Both the position numbers and the translations under genes were made by a program. Shown here in pieces: positions 40,477 to 48,941 of a stretch of 64,000 nt of DNA. The notes beneath the pieces were generated by a model. That model saw only the letters and a program-made list of their open reading frames with translations. It made no database searches and was not told the DNA's origin. Source of the DNA: Acidobacteriota bacterium (lineage in GTDB: Bacteria; Acidobacteriota; Thermoanaerobaculia; Thermoanaerobaculales; Thermoanaerobaculaceae); NCBI GenBank assembly GCA_003133645.1, contig PKYI01000101.1, positions 48,430 through 112,429 on the forward strand. Reading direction: 5' to 3'. Position 1 is the first letter of the stretch. Every line of letters starts with the position of its first letter.

Positions 40477-43142
40477 GGCTCCCGTCCCAGAGTCCCGGCG
40501 AGCATTCTCGCCTTGTGCGTGAGCTCAGCCGCGCGGGTCCGCGCCCCCGCGACCACATCCTCGGGCGCGCGGGCGGTGAACGACTCGTCGGCCAGGCGGG
40601 CGCTCGCCGACGCGAGCTCGCGCTCGACCTGCGCCAGTTCGACGACCAGCCGGGTCCGCTCGGCCTCGCCGAGCGCACCGTCGGGGAGCACGATCGCGAC
40701 GTTCACGCCCCCGGCGATGTCGCGGATCGCCCCGGCCGGGATCACGGCCGGGTTCAGCTGCAGCGACGACAGGCCGGCCAGACGTTGCATCTCGGCCGCG
40801 AGCTGCGCCAGGGCGGCAGCCCGCTCCGGCGCGACGCCGGTGAGCGAAAGCTCCAGCGGCGTCCCGGGCGGAAGACCGACCAGGTGGCGGTACGAGCGGG
40901 TCTGCTGGACGACCGCCTGGAACGCCTCGATCAGCGCCAGCGCTTCCTCGTCGAGCCGGCGGCTGCCCGGCGCCGGATACGGTGTCGTGATCAGCAGCCT
41001 CTCCGAACCGAGGTACCGCGCGATCTCCTCGGTGATGAAAGGCATCACCGGGTGCAGCAGCTTGAGCGCCTCCAGGAGCACGCCGCGCGCGACCGCCCGC
41101 ACGTCCTCGCCGCGCCTGGCAGGCGTGCCGCCCGCGGCGGGCGGCTGCCGGACGCCGTCGTCCTGGAGCGCCGGCTTGGCCATTTCGATGTACCAGTCGC
41201 AGTAGTCGTTCCACACGAACTGGTAGAGCGCGCGGCACCCCTCATCGAAACGGTAGGCCTCCCAGGCGCGGTTGACCGCCGCGGTCGTGCGCTCGAGTTC
41301 GGCGAGGATCCACCGCTCCGGGAGCGTGAGCGCGGCGGCGTCGACCGCGTCGAGCGCCGGCTCGGCGCCGTCGAGGTGCATCTGGACGAAGCGCGCCGCG
41401 TTCCAGAGCTTGGTCGCGAACGCGCGGTACCCCTCCATCCGCTTGTTGTCCAGCGGCAGGTCCCGCCCGGGCGAGGCCAGCGCCGCGAGTGTGAACCGGA
41501 CCGCGTCGGCGCCGTACTCCCGCACCAGGTCGAGCGGGTCCATCACGTTCCCCTTCGTCTTCGACATCTTCTGGCCGTGCGCGTCGCGCACCAGGCCGGT
41601 CAGGTGCACCTGGGCGAACGGGGCCTTGCCGGTGAAGTGGCCGCACATCATGATCATCCGGGCGACCCAGAAGAACAGGATGTCGAACCCCGTGATCAGC
41701 AGGCTGGTCGGGTAGAACGCCCGCATCTCCGGCGTATCGTCCGGCCATCCCATCGTCGAGACCGGCCACAGCCCGGAGGAGAACCAGGTGTCGAGCACGT
41801 CGGGGTCCTGCTCGACCGGCTTGCCGCAGGTGGCGCACACGGTCACGTCGTCCTCGGAAACGGTCGTGTGCCCGTCGGCGCAGTAGAAGGCCGGGATCCG
41901 GTGCCCCCACCAGAGCTGGCGGGAGATGCACCAGTCCATGATGTTCCCGAGCCAGTTCTCGTAGGTCGCGACCCAGAAGTCGGGGACGATGCGCACCTCC
42001 CCCGAGCGCACCGCGGCGAGCGCCGCGTCGGCCATCCCCCGCATCGAGCAGAACCACTGCATCGAGAGGTACGGCTCCACCACCGTGTCGCAACGCTGGC
42101 AGTGACCCACCGCGTGGCGGTGCGTCTTGTCGCCCCGCCGCAGGCCCTTCTCCGCCAGCGCCGCCAGCACCGCCTTGCGCGCCGCGAAGCGGTCCAGGCC
42201 GGCGAACGGCCCGCCGTTGCCGTTGATCGTGCCATCCTCAGTCAGGATGTTGATCTTGGCGAGGCCGTGGCGCTCGCCGGTGGCGAAGTCGTTGGGGTCG
42301 TGCGCCGGCGTCACCTTGACCGCTCCCGTCCCGAACGCGGGATCGACCAGGGCGGCGTCGGCGATCACCGGGAAGGTGCGGTCCACGAAGGGGTGCCGGA
42401 CCAGCTTCCCGACCAGGTGCCGGTAACGCTCGTCGTCGGGGTGGACGGCGACCGCCGTGTCCCCGAGCATCGTCTCCGGCCGGGAGGTCGAAACCACGAT
42501 CTCCCCGCCGTCGGCGAGCGGGTACGCGAAATCCCACATCCCGCCGTCGATGTCCTTGTGGACCACCTCGAGGTCCGAGAGCGCCGTGAGGCAGCGCGGG
42601 CACCAGTTGATGAGCCGGTGCGCGCGGTAGATCAGCCCCTCGTCGTGGAGCTGCACGAACGCGTGCCGGACCGCCCGCGACAGCATCGGGTCGAGGGTGA
42701 AGCGTTCGCGCGACCAGTCGCACGACGCCCCCATCGCCTTCGCTTGGTGCGAGATGTTGCCCTTGTACTGCGCCTTCCACGCCCACATCCGTTCGAGGAA
42801 CCGCTCGCGGCCGAGTTCGCGGCGGCTGCTTCCCTCCTTGGCCAGCTCGCGCTCGACCATCACCTGGGTCGCGATCCCGGCGTGGTCCGTGCCCGGGAGC
42901 CAGAGGGCGTTGAACCCTTGCATCCGCCGCCACCGGATCATCAGGTCCTGGAGCGTGAACTGCAGGGCGTGGCCGATGTGCAGCTTGCCCGTGACGTTCG
43001 GCGGCGGGATCAGGATCACGAACGGCGGCCGTTCGGACGGCAGCGCGGGGGCGAACGCTCCCGAACCTTCCCATGCGGCGTACCACCGTCCCTCGAACGA
43101 GGTCGGGTCGAAGCGAGTCGGCATCGGTTCGGGACGGCTCAC
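40473..43142 (-). CDS. valS: Valyl-tRNA synthetase
   Basis: 889-residue class I aminoacyl-tRNA synthetase. PPPNVTGKLHIGHAL holds the HIGH motif and GQKMSKTKGN the KMSKS motif. Editing-domain marks include STSRPETMLGDTAVAVHP. An anticodon-binding domain (WNDYCDWYIEMAKP) and a C-terminal tRNA-binding coiled coil (AELTHKARM end) are present. The GTG at 43142 is chosen because GGAGGGGAGC precedes it with 5-base spacing; the ORF-track TTG (43154) and an ATG at 43124 (MPTRFDPT) are less well supported. First gene of the long minus-strand run that reaches midA. Confidence 0.97.
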   Translation of the reverse strand: MSRPEPMPTRFDPTSFEGRWYAAWEGSGAFAPALPSERPPFVILIPPPNVTGKLHIGHALQFTLQDLMIRWRRMQGFNALWLPGTDHAGIATQVMVERELAKEGSSRRELGRERFLERMWAWKAQYKGNISHQAKAMGASCDWSRERFTLDPMLSRAVRHAFVQLHDEGLIYRAHRLINWCPRCLTALSDLEVVHKDIDGGMWDFAYPLADGGEIVVSTSRPETMLGDTAVAVHPDDERYRHLVGKLVRHPFVDRTFPVIADAALVDPAFGTGAVKVTPAHDPNDFATGERHGLAKINILTEDGTINGNGGPFAGLDRFAARKAVLAALAEKGLRRGDKTHRHAVGHCQRCDTVVEPYLSMQWFCSMRGMADAALAAVRSGEVRIVPDFWVATYENWLGNIMDWCISRQLWWGHRIPAFYCADGHTTVSEDDVTVCATCGKPVEQDPDVLDTWFSSGLWPVSTMGWPDDTPEMRAFYPTSLLITGFDILFFWVARMIMMCGHFTGKAPFAQVHLTGLVRDAHGQKMSKTKGNVMDPLDLVREYGADAVRFTLAALASPGRDLPLDNKRMEGYRAFATKLWNAARFVQMHLDGAEPALDAVDAAALTLPERWILAELERTTAAVNRAWEAYRFDEGCRALYQFVWNDYCDWYIEMAKPALQDDGVRQPPAAGGTPARRGEDVRAVARGVLLEALKLLHPVMPFITEEIARYLGSERLLITTPYPAPGSRRLDEEALALIEAFQAVVQQTRSYRHLVGLPPGTPLELSLTGVAPERAAALAQLAAEMQRLAGLSSLQLNPAVIPAGAIRDIAGGVNVAIVLPDGALGEAERTRLVVELAQVERELASASARLADESFTARAPEDVVAGARTRAAELTHKARMLAGTLGREP

Positions 43143-43172
43143 GCTCCCCTCCAAACACCATTGTGGACCGCG

Positions 43173-43178
43173 AGTCTA
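43173..43178 (-). promoter_or_regulatory. -10 box TAGACT before valS
   Basis: Minus-strand TAGACT lies ~30 bases before the valS GTG, leaving a leader of about 23 bases that contains GGAGGGG. This differs from the leaderless group. No clear -35 box. No T-box leader is present upstream. Confidence 0.45.
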
Positions 43179-43246
43179 GCATCTCCAAGCAGGGCCGCCG
43201 GCGGGTCTGCCGGCCGTTCGCCGCGGTCGGCAGTGCTGGTTCCAGC

Positions 43247-44347
43247 TCAGAACAGCGCGGAGAACGGACCCTCGGGCGGCAGCGCCTGCAGCTCGGCGTA
43301 GACCGTCGCGGCCTCCAGGCCGGACACGGGGACGTCGAGGACGACCCCGCCCAGTCGCGGGAGCACCCAACCCACTCGCCCCCCCTCGCGCTTCTTGTCG
43401 CGGGCGATGTACGGCGCCACCTCGTCCCACCTCAGCGCCGCGAGGCTCGGGAGCGGGGCGAGGGCGTGGATGCGGTCCGCCCAGGCGAGCGCCTCGGCAG
43501 TTGAGAGCAGCCCCCGGTCGCGGGCGAGCCGCAACTCCGCCAGCAGCCCCCACGCCACCGCCTCGCCGTGGAGGAAGCGCGTGTAGGAGGTCGCGCCCTC
43601 GATCCCGTGGGCGAGGGTGTGCCCGAGGTTGAGCGCCTGCCGCGGCCCGGTCTCGCGCTCGTCGAGGCTGACCACGTCGCTCTTGACCCGGGCGCAGCCG
43701 ACCACCAGCTCGATCGCCTGCAGCGGATCCCCCGCCGCGACCGGCGCCAGGTGGCTGTCGAGCACGTGTTCCAGCGACGACGGCGCGATCATCGCCGCCT
43801 TGACCACCTCGGCGAGGCCGGCGTGCAACTGGCGCTGGTCGAGGGTCGCAAGCGCAAGGGTGTCGGCAACGATCGCCCGGGGGGGCCAGAACGCGCCGAT
43901 CAGGTTCTTCCCCTCGTCGAGGTCGATCCCCGTCTTGCCGCCGAGCGCCGCGTCGACCATCGCGAGCAGCGTGGTGGGGACCGCGACCCAGCCGACGCCG
44001 CGCAGCGTGACCGCGGCCGCGAAGCCTACGATGTCGGTGACGACGCCGCCGCCGACCGCCACCAGCAACGCGGAACGCTCGACTTCGTGGGCGAGAAGCC
44101 ACCGTACGATCCGTTCCACCGACGGCCAGCGCTTCTGCTCCTCCCCGGCGGGCAGTTCCAGACACGGTGCCGCGAGTCGTTCCGCGACGTCGAAACCGTA
44201 AAGCGGCCCCACCGTTGTGTCGGTCACGACGAATGCCGGCCGGCCTCGGAGCGCCGGTCCGAGCAACTCCGAGATCCTGCCGAGCAGCCCCTCGCCGATG
44301 TGGTAGGGAGCGGTCTCGCCGGCGGCCGCGAGCGTGAGCGTAATCAC
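43247..44347 (-). CDS. aroB: 3-dehydroquinate synthase
   Basis: 366-residue NAD-dependent enzyme of the shikimate pathway that cyclises DAHP. VGGGVVTDIVGFAAAVTLRGV, VPTTLLAMVDAALGGKTGIDLDEGKNLIGAF, GLAEVVKAAMI and LNLGHTLAHGIE carry the NAD, substrate and zinc ligands. It ends normally. The GTG at 44347 has GGGGGAGCGG upstream and overlaps the larB stop (GTGA). The partner larB is unusual, since aroB usually sits with aroK; translational coupling here is clear from sequence but the logic is not. Confidence 0.96.
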   Translation of the reverse strand: MITLTLAAAGETAPYHIGEGLLGRISELLGPALRGRPAFVVTDTTVGPLYGFDVAERLAAPCLELPAGEEQKRWPSVERIVRWLLAHEVERSALLVAVGGGVVTDIVGFAAAVTLRGVGWVAVPTTLLAMVDAALGGKTGIDLDEGKNLIGAFWPPRAIVADTLALATLDQRQLHAGLAEVVKAAMIAPSSLEHVLDSHLAPVAAGDPLQAIELVVGCARVKSDVVSLDERETGPRQALNLGHTLAHGIEGATSYTRFLHGEAVAWGLLAELRLARDRGLLSTAEALAWADRIHALAPLPSLAALRWDEVAPYIARDKKREGGRVGWVLPRLGGVVLDVPVSGLEAATVYAELQALPPEGPFSALF

Positions 44348-45099
44348 CCGCTCCCCCGCCCGCGCCGCAGGATGCGCACGGCCAGCACGCCCGCGCCGAA
44401 GCCGTTGTCGATGTTGACCACGCCGACGCCGGGGGCGCAGGCGTTGAGCATGGCGAGCAGCGCGGCCAGACCGCCGAACGCCGCCCCATAGCCTACCGAG
44501 GTCGGCACCGCCACCACCGGCGCGGGCACCAACCCGGCCACCACTGCCGGCAGCGCACCCTCCATTCCCGCGACCGCGATCACCACGTCCGCCTGGCGCA
44601 GCGCCTGGAGATGGCCAAGGAGCCGGTGCAGGCCGGCAACTCCCACGTCGTGCACGCGGGTGACCGCCGCGCCGAGAGCCTCCGCCGTGATGGCGGCTTC
44701 CTCCGCCACGGGGAGATCCGAGGTTCCTGCGCAAACGACGGCGACCGTGCCCCGCACCTTTTCCGCGCCCGGCAGCACCACCATCCGCGCCGACGGGTGG
44801 TGCACGGCGCCGGCGACCGCCGCGGCGATCGCGCGAGCGTGCTCGTCCGTCGCTCTCGTCGCCAGCACCGGGCCGCCCGGCCCCGCCAGCGCGGCGAACG
44901 CCGCCGCGGCCTGCTCCGGCGTCTTGCCGGAGCAGAACACCGCCTCGGACTCTCCCGTGCGCAGGGCACGGTGCGTGTCGGCCATGACCCCTTCGCCGAG
45001 CGCGAACGGAAGCCCCGCGAACCGCTCGGCAGCCGCATCGGGCGAAAGCGCTCCGCTCGCCACATCTTCCAGCAACCGATGAAGGGCGTCTGGGCGCAT
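44344..45099 (-). CDS. larB: LarB-like (nickel-pincer cofactor carboxylase / PurE superfamily) protein
   Basis: 251-residue protein of the LarB family. LarB carboxylates and hydrolyses nicotinic acid adenine dinucleotide to begin the nickel-pincer cofactor of lactate racemase. GTSDLPVAEEAAITAEALG, RVHDVGVAGLHRLLGHL, VAGMEGALPAVVAGLV and VAVPTSVGYGAAFGGLAALLAMLN are the PurE-like core. The N-terminal ~95 residues are the LarB-specific part. Neither larC nor larE lies in the window, so its product may be used elsewhere or differ. ATG at 45099 follows a TATCAT box by 6 bases; the box sits in the 13-bp gap after alr. Confidence 0.9.
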   Translation of the reverse strand: MRPDALHRLLEDVASGALSPDAAAERFAGLPFALGEGVMADTHRALRTGESEAVFCSGKTPEQAAAAFAALAGPGGPVLATRATDEHARAIAAAVAGAVHHPSARMVVLPGAEKVRGTVAVVCAGTSDLPVAEEAAITAEALGAAVTRVHDVGVAGLHRLLGHLQALRQADVVIAVAGMEGALPAVVAGLVPAPVVAVPTSVGYGAAFGGLAALLAMLNACAPGVGVVNIDNGFGAGVLAVRILRRGRGSG

Positions 45100-45105
45100 A
45101 TGCGG

Positions 45106-45111
45106 ATGATA
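45106..45111 (-). promoter_or_regulatory. -10 box TATCAT, leaderless larB start
   Basis: Minus-strand TATCAT ends 6 bases before the larB ATG and begins one base after the alr stop. It can start an internal leaderless transcript of larB-aroB. Confidence 0.55.
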
Positions 45112-45112
45112 C

Positions 45113-46273
45113 CTACTCGACGACGGCGCGCACCAGCGCCGGCGACAATCGCGCCAGAATTTCGTAGTTGATGGTGCCCCCGAGCTCGGCGAGTTCCTCG
45201 GCGGTCACGCGCTCTTCGCCGTCGGCCCCGATCAGCGTGGCGACGTCGCCCTCCCCGGCGCCGGGGATGTCCGTGACGTCCGCCATGACGATGTCCATGC
45301 AGACGCGGCCGACCACGGGCGCGGGCCGCCCGCGCAGGAGGACGCGCGCACGGTTCGAAAGCGCGCGCGGGTACCCGTCGGCGTAGCCCACCGGCAGCAC
45401 CGCGATCGTGCTGGGCCGTGTCGGCCGGTACGTGAGGCCGTACCCCACCGGCGCGCCGGCCGCGACGCGCTTGACCTGACCGACGCGCGCCCTCCAGGCG
45501 AGCGCCGGCTCGAGCCTGACGCCGTCGCGCCCGTGCGCCAGCAGCCAGGAGAGGTGCGTCTCCTTCGAGGGCCAGTGGCCGTATAGCGAGATCCCGACGC
45601 GGACCATGGTGAAATCCGCCTCGCGGAAGAGCAGCGCCGCCGCCGAACACGCCGCGTGCACCCAGCGAACGCGGCCGACCCGGCCCTCGACGGCCGCCAC
45701 GGCGCCCCGGAAGCGGTCGAGCTGCGCGAACGCGTAGCCGTGGTCCGTGGTGTCCTCGATGTTGGCGAAGTGCGTCGCCACGCCGACCACCGCGAGCCCC
45801 GCATCGTGCGCCGCGGCGGCGAACTCGGCGGCGTCGGCCGGCTCCACACCTTGCCGGTGGGTGCCGCTGTCCACCTTCACGTGCACGGGCAGGGCCGCCC
45901 CGAGACGCCTCGCCTGTGCCGCCAGCGCCTCGACGACCTCCCGGGACGATGCCAACACGTGCACGCCCGGCCGCACGACCTCCTCGACCTGGGCGGGCGT
46001 GAGGTACCCCATGACGAGCACCGGAAGCTCGTTCCCCGCCCTCGCGAGCGCCGAGACCTCGGCGGCGGTGTGGACGCCGAGCATGTCCGCGCCCTGCTCT
46101 GCGCACACGCCAGCGACCTCTTCGAGGCCGTGCCCGTACGCGTTGGCCTTGACGACCGCGAGCAGACCCGTGCCGGGCCCGAGCAGGCCCCTGAAGATCG
46201 AGAGGTTGTGCGCCAGCGCCCCGCGCGACACCTCGATCCACGTTGTCAGGCCGGAGAACCGCTCGCTCGCCAC
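45113..46273 (-). CDS. alr: Alanine racemase
   Basis: 386-residue PLP enzyme that makes D-alanine for peptidoglycan. The PLP lysine is in AVVKANAYGHG (~residue 39-45). HVKVDSGTHRQGV, ATHFANIEDTTD, RVGISLYGHWPS and PVGYGLTYRPTRPSTIAVLPVGYADGYPR are conserved; the last holds the PLP-phosphate and catalytic region. The usual DTGMxRxG reads DSGTHRQG, seen in some non-proteobacterial racemases. GTG at 46273 lies 7 bases after TACACT with no ribosome site; the ORF-track start further upstream is antisense to the divergent gene's promoter. First gene of alr-larB-aroB. Confidence 0.94.
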   Translation of the reverse strand: MASERFSGLTTWIEVSRGALAHNLSIFRGLLGPGTGLLAVVKANAYGHGLEEVAGVCAEQGADMLGVHTAAEVSALARAGNELPVLVMGYLTPAQVEEVVRPGVHVLASSREVVEALAAQARRLGAALPVHVKVDSGTHRQGVEPADAAEFAAAAHDAGLAVVGVATHFANIEDTTDHGYAFAQLDRFRGAVAAVEGRVGRVRWVHAACSAAALLFREADFTMVRVGISLYGHWPSKETHLSWLLAHGRDGVRLEPALAWRARVGQVKRVAAGAPVGYGLTYRPTRPSTIAVLPVGYADGYPRALSNRARVLLRGRPAPVVGRVCMDIVMADVTDIPGAGEGDVATLIGADGEERVTAEELAELGGTINYEILARLSPALVRAVVE

Positions 46274-46280
46274 GGACGCA

Positions 46281-46286
46281 AGTGTA
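46281..46286 (-). promoter_or_regulatory. -10 box TACACT, leaderless alr start
   Basis: Minus-strand TACACT ends 7 bases before the alr GTG. The divergent TAGAAT box for the next gene is only 31 bases away, so the two polymerase sites face apart in a 58-bp gap. Confidence 0.55.
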
Positions 46287-46317
46287 CCGGATCGTCGCCA
46301 TAGCGCGGAGCTCCAGC

Positions 46318-46323
46318 TAGAAT
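46318..46323 (+). promoter_or_regulatory. -10 box TAGAAT, leaderless start of the DUF5924 gene
   Basis: TAGAAT ends 8 bases before the ATG at 46332, without a Shine-Dalgarno sequence. Confidence 0.55.
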
Positions 46324-46331
46324 GACGCCGC

Positions 46332-47444
46332 ATGAAGATGCTCGACCCGGACTGGCGCCAGAGGCTCAGGCGGCGGCGGGACAAGACCGCAGCCATCGGC
46401 CGCCTGCTGCACCGGCGCTACTCCAGGCTGTTCTGGACGCTCCACTCCACCTGGGCGCTGATCAGCGGCGGGATCGTCCTCGTCCTCGCCCACAACCGCT
46501 ACGGGTTCCTGCCGTGGGTCGTCGTCTTCCTCACCCTGACCTGGGCCTCGACGCTCTTCTTCTCGCGGTTCGCGGCGCCCGGCGGCTCCGAGAGGCTGCG
46601 CTTCGCCCGCGGTTTCGTCTCCTACCTCACCCGGGTGATGTACCAGGAGACGCTCTTCTTCTTGCTCCCGTTCTACTTCTACTCGACGACGTTCCCGTCA
46701 TGGAACAGCTCGTACGTCGTGGTCCTCGCCGCGCTCGCGGTGCTGTCCTGCTTCGACGCGTTCTTCGGCCAATTGCTCCGCACCAATAGGTGGTTCGCGC
46801 TGGCGTTCTTCGCGTTCGTCACCTATTCGGCGCTCCAGTTCTTCCTGCCCCTCGTCCTGCACGTCCCGATCCACAACGGCGCCTACCTCGCCGCCGGGGT
46901 CTCGTTCTTTGCGTCGCTGCCGCTCGCCTACTCCGCCGCCGACCTCAGGCAACCCCGCCGGAAGGCGTTGATCTTCCTGGCGCTGGTCGGGATCATCGCC
47001 GTCCTCAAGGTGGGCCCCGCCCTCATCCCGCCGGTCCCGCTGCGCCTCGCCTCGCTCTCGTTCGCCACCGGCATCGACCGCGCCACCCTCCGGCTCGAGA
47101 ACGAGTTCCCGCAGGACGATGTGGTGCCGGCGAGCAGGCTGCGCGAGCGCCACCTGATCGTGCGCGCGACGATCTTCTCCCCCGGCCGCCTCCCGGTCCG
47201 GATCCAGATCCGGCTCGCCCGCGACGGCGTCGTCCTGCACAGCTCGCGCACGCTCGACCTCGTCGCCCACAGCAGTGGGTTCCGGGTCTGGGACTCGCTG
47301 CCGATCGGCCCGCGCGGTCTCGCCCCGGGAAGGTACCGGGCCGAAGTGTGGACGGGGGAAGGCCAGCTCGTGGGCCGGGGCGAGATCCGCGTCGTCGCAG
47401 ACTCCGGGCCGGCGGCGATGCCCGGCGCTAGCGCGCGCTCCTGA
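46332..47444 (+). CDS. DUF5924/DUF2914-type membrane protein
   Basis: 370-residue inner-membrane protein. After a basic N-terminus (RQRLRRRRDK) there are about seven membrane helices between ~40 and 235 (LFWTLHSTWALISGGIVLVL, ALIFLALVGIIAVLKVG). The C-terminal ~110 residues form a soluble, all-beta DUF2914-like domain (RATIFSPGRLPVRIQIRLARDG, SHSRTLDL-like SSRTLDL, GRYRAEVWTGEGQLVGRGEIRVV). The family is widespread but uncharacterised. ATG at 46332 is leaderless-type. Its 3' end overlaps that of convergent tpx by 17 bases. Confidence 0.75.
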   Translation: MKMLDPDWRQRLRRRRDKTAAIGRLLHRRYSRLFWTLHSTWALISGGIVLVLAHNRYGFLPWVVVFLTLTWASTLFFSRFAAPGGSERLRFARGFVSYLTRVMYQETLFFLLPFYFYSTTFPSWNSSYVVVLAALAVLSCFDAFFGQLLRTNRWFALAFFAFVTYSALQFFLPLVLHVPIHNGAYLAAGVSFFASLPLAYSAADLRQPRRKALIFLALVGIIAVLKVGPALIPPVPLRLASLSFATGIDRATLRLENEFPQDDVVPASRLRERHLIVRATIFSPGRLPVRIQIRLARDGVVLHSSRTLDLVAHSSGFRVWDSLPIGPRGLAPGRYRAEVWTGEGQLVGRGEIRVVADSGPAAMPGASARS

Positions 47445-47943
47445 TGGCGGCCAGGGCGGCGCCGTACTCCGGCTCCTGCGCCACCTCCGGCACCAGTTGC
47501 AGGTAGCGCAGCGTTCCGTCCTTGCCGATCACCAGCACCGCCCGGGCCAACAGGCGCAGCTCCTTGATGAGCAGCCCGTAGGCGGCGCCGAACGACGCGT
47601 CGCGGTGATCCGACACGGTCTCCAGGTTGGCGATCCCCTCAGTGGAACAGAACCGGCTCTGCGCGAACGGCAGGTCCATCGACACGACGATCACCTTGAC
47701 GTCGTCACCGAGGGCCGCCGCCTCCTGGTTGAACCGGCGTGCCTGCGCCGCGCACACCGGCGTGTCCAGCGACGGCACCGAGTTGATCACGACCGTCTTG
47801 CCGCCCGTCTGAGCGAGCGTGAACGGCGATAGGTCACCGCGCAGCGCCGTGAACCCAGGCGCCGGCTTGCCGATCTCCGGCGCGGAGCCGAGCAGCGTCA
47901 GGGGTGTCCCCTTGAAGGTGATGAAGCCGTGGCGTTCGTGCAT
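47428..47943 (-). CDS. tpx: Thiol peroxidase Tpx (atypical 2-Cys peroxiredoxin)
   Basis: 171-residue peroxiredoxin that reduces lipid and other hydroperoxides with electrons from thioredoxin. ITFKGTPLTLLGSAPEIGKPAPGF is the typical Tpx N-terminus. The peroxidatic Cys is in PSLDTPVCAAQ and the resolving Cys in QSRFCSTEGI, the Tpx spacing. ATG at 47943 follows GAGGAGGG with 7-base spacing; the longer ORF-track start reads into the LpdD-like gene's promoter. Divergent from the LpdD-like gene. Confidence 0.95.
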   Translation of the reverse strand: MHERHGFITFKGTPLTLLGSAPEIGKPAPGFTALRGDLSPFTLAQTGGKTVVINSVPSLDTPVCAAQARRFNQEAAALGDDVKVIVVSMDLPFAQSRFCSTEGIANLETVSDHRDASFGAAYGLLIKELRLLARAVLVIGKDGTLRYLQLVPEVAQEPEYGAALAAIRSAR

Positions 47944-48005
47944 GTCCGAACCCTCCTCGCGGACGAACGAGCGCCCGCCCTGTCCGGGAAACGGCGGGGC
48001 CGCGG

Positions 48006-48011
48006 TATCAT
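48006..48011 (+). promoter_or_regulatory. -10 box TATCAT, leaderless start of the LpdD-like gene
   Basis: TATCAT ends 8 bases before the ATG at 48020. No Shine-Dalgarno sequence is present. Confidence 0.55.
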
Positions 48012-48019
48012 TCCACACC

Positions 48020-48412
48020 ATGATCCCGCAACCCTCCGCGCCTCTCGTCGTGACCGCCGGCCAGGGGACCCGGCGCCTGGTCGCCGTCGCCTGCCGCGCC
48101 GGCGACGACGTCGTCGTGACGCTCACCGGCGGCGAGCGTCCGCACGTCGGATGCGTCGTGCTCGCCCAGCCGCACCCCACTCGCGGCGACATGGCCCGGA
48201 TCCGCGTCACGAGCACGGTCGTTGCGATCCCCCCGCACCGCGAGGAGGCCCTCGCGCGCCCGCTGGCCGAGCGACTCGCCCAAGCCCTGGGCGCAACGGT
48301 GGTGGTGAGCGCCGGAGTTCACGAGGACGTTCTTTCGGCCGAGGGTGTGGCCGCCTATCTTCGGCTCGGGGACGAGCTGGCGGCGGCGCTGCTCGACGCG
48401 CTCGCGCCCTGA
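48020..48412 (+). CDS. LpdD-like (prenylated-flavin chaperone family) small protein
   Basis: 130-residue cytosolic protein. [23 protein letters not shown] and later [23 protein letters not shown] match, by memory, the family named after LpdD of gallate decarboxylase, thought to help load prenylated FMN onto UbiD-type decarboxylases. No UbiD or UbiX gene is in the window, so the partner is unknown. The ATG at 48020 begins the homologous part; the ORF-track start is antisense to tpx. The last 58 bases overlap the end of the convergent B12-binding gene. Confidence 0.7.
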   Translation: MIPQPSAPLVVTAGQGTRRLVAVACRAGDDVVVTLTGGERPHVGCVVLAQPHPTRGDMARIRVTSTVVAIPPHREEALARPLAERLAQALGATVVVSAGVHEDVLSAEGVAAYLRLGDELAAALLDALAP

Positions 48413-48813
48413 TCTTCCCCGACGCCCAGGCGCTCGCGCAGGAAGCGCACGATCTCGCGGGTATCGGTGCCGGGCGGAAACAGGCGTTCGATACCCGCCT
48501 GCAGGAGGACCGCAACGTCCTCCTGCGGGATGACGCCGCCGCCGAACACCACGACATCGCCCGCCCCCGCCTCGCGGAGCGCGCGCACGACCGCGGGAAA
48601 GAGCTCGCGGTGCGCCCCGGAAAGGCTCGAGAGGCCGACGGCGTCGACATCCTCCTGCACAGCGGCCTGCGCGATCTGCGCCGGGGTCTGACGCAGCCCG
48701 GTGTAGATGACCTCGAAGCCGGCATCACGCAACGCCCGCGCCACGACCTTCGCCCCCCGGTCGTGACCGTCGAGACCGGGCTTGGCCACCAGGATCCTCT
48801 TGGGTGCCGTCAC
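48355..48813 (-). CDS. Cobalamin-binding domain protein (methylmalonyl-CoA mutase C-terminal type)
   Basis: 152-residue free-standing B12-binding domain. [36 protein letters not shown] contains the DxHxxG motif that gives the axial histidine; [15 protein letters not shown] and [13 protein letters not shown] are typical of the small chain of two-part acyl-CoA mutases. Normally the domain ends at FLRERLG; here a Ser/Ala-rich tail of ~18 residues runs on because the frame continues antisense through the LpdD-like gene. The catalytic mutase chain is not in the window. GTG at 48813 follows GGAGGAGGAGG, though 9 bases away. Confidence 0.9.
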   Translation of the reverse strand: MTAPKRILVAKPGLDGHDRGAKVVARALRDAGFEVIYTGLRQTPAQIAQAAVQEDVDAVGLSSLSGAHRELFPAVVRALREAGAGDVVVFGGGVIPQEDVAVLLQAGIERLFPPGTDTREIVRFLRERLGVGEDQGASASSSAAASSSPSRR

Positions 48814-48833
48814 TGCTCGCGACCTCCTCCTCC

Positions 48834-48862
48834 AGTATCCACGCCGGCGGGGGCCGCGACAA
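48834..48862 (-). promoter_or_regulatory. Promoter of the B12-binding gene
   Basis: Minus-strand TTGTCG and GATACT are 17 bases apart. The predicted start leaves a leader of ~14 bases that keeps only part of the GGAGGAGGAGG run. Confidence 0.5.
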
Positions 48863-48879
48863 GGCTTGCACCCCCGGGC

Positions 48880-48909
48880 TTGATTTTCAACTCGCGTCGC
48901 CCGTAAGCT
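48880..48909 (+). promoter_or_regulatory. Promoter of the OPT transporter gene
   Basis: TTGATT and TAAGCT with 18 bases between. The predicted leader of ~25 bases includes GAGGGA 12 bases before the ATG. Confidence 0.45.
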
Positions 48910-48941
48910 CGCCCCCGTCACAGCGAGGGAGACCACACACG

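Noticed and set aside
43179-43246. Possible T-box or attenuator before valS.
   Set aside because: The leader is only ~23 bases and the space to aroB is too short to hold a T-box stem I.
40407-43301. 964-codon ORF opposite valS.
   Set aside because: Shadow frame of valS; codon positions follow the valS frame and no domain is visible.
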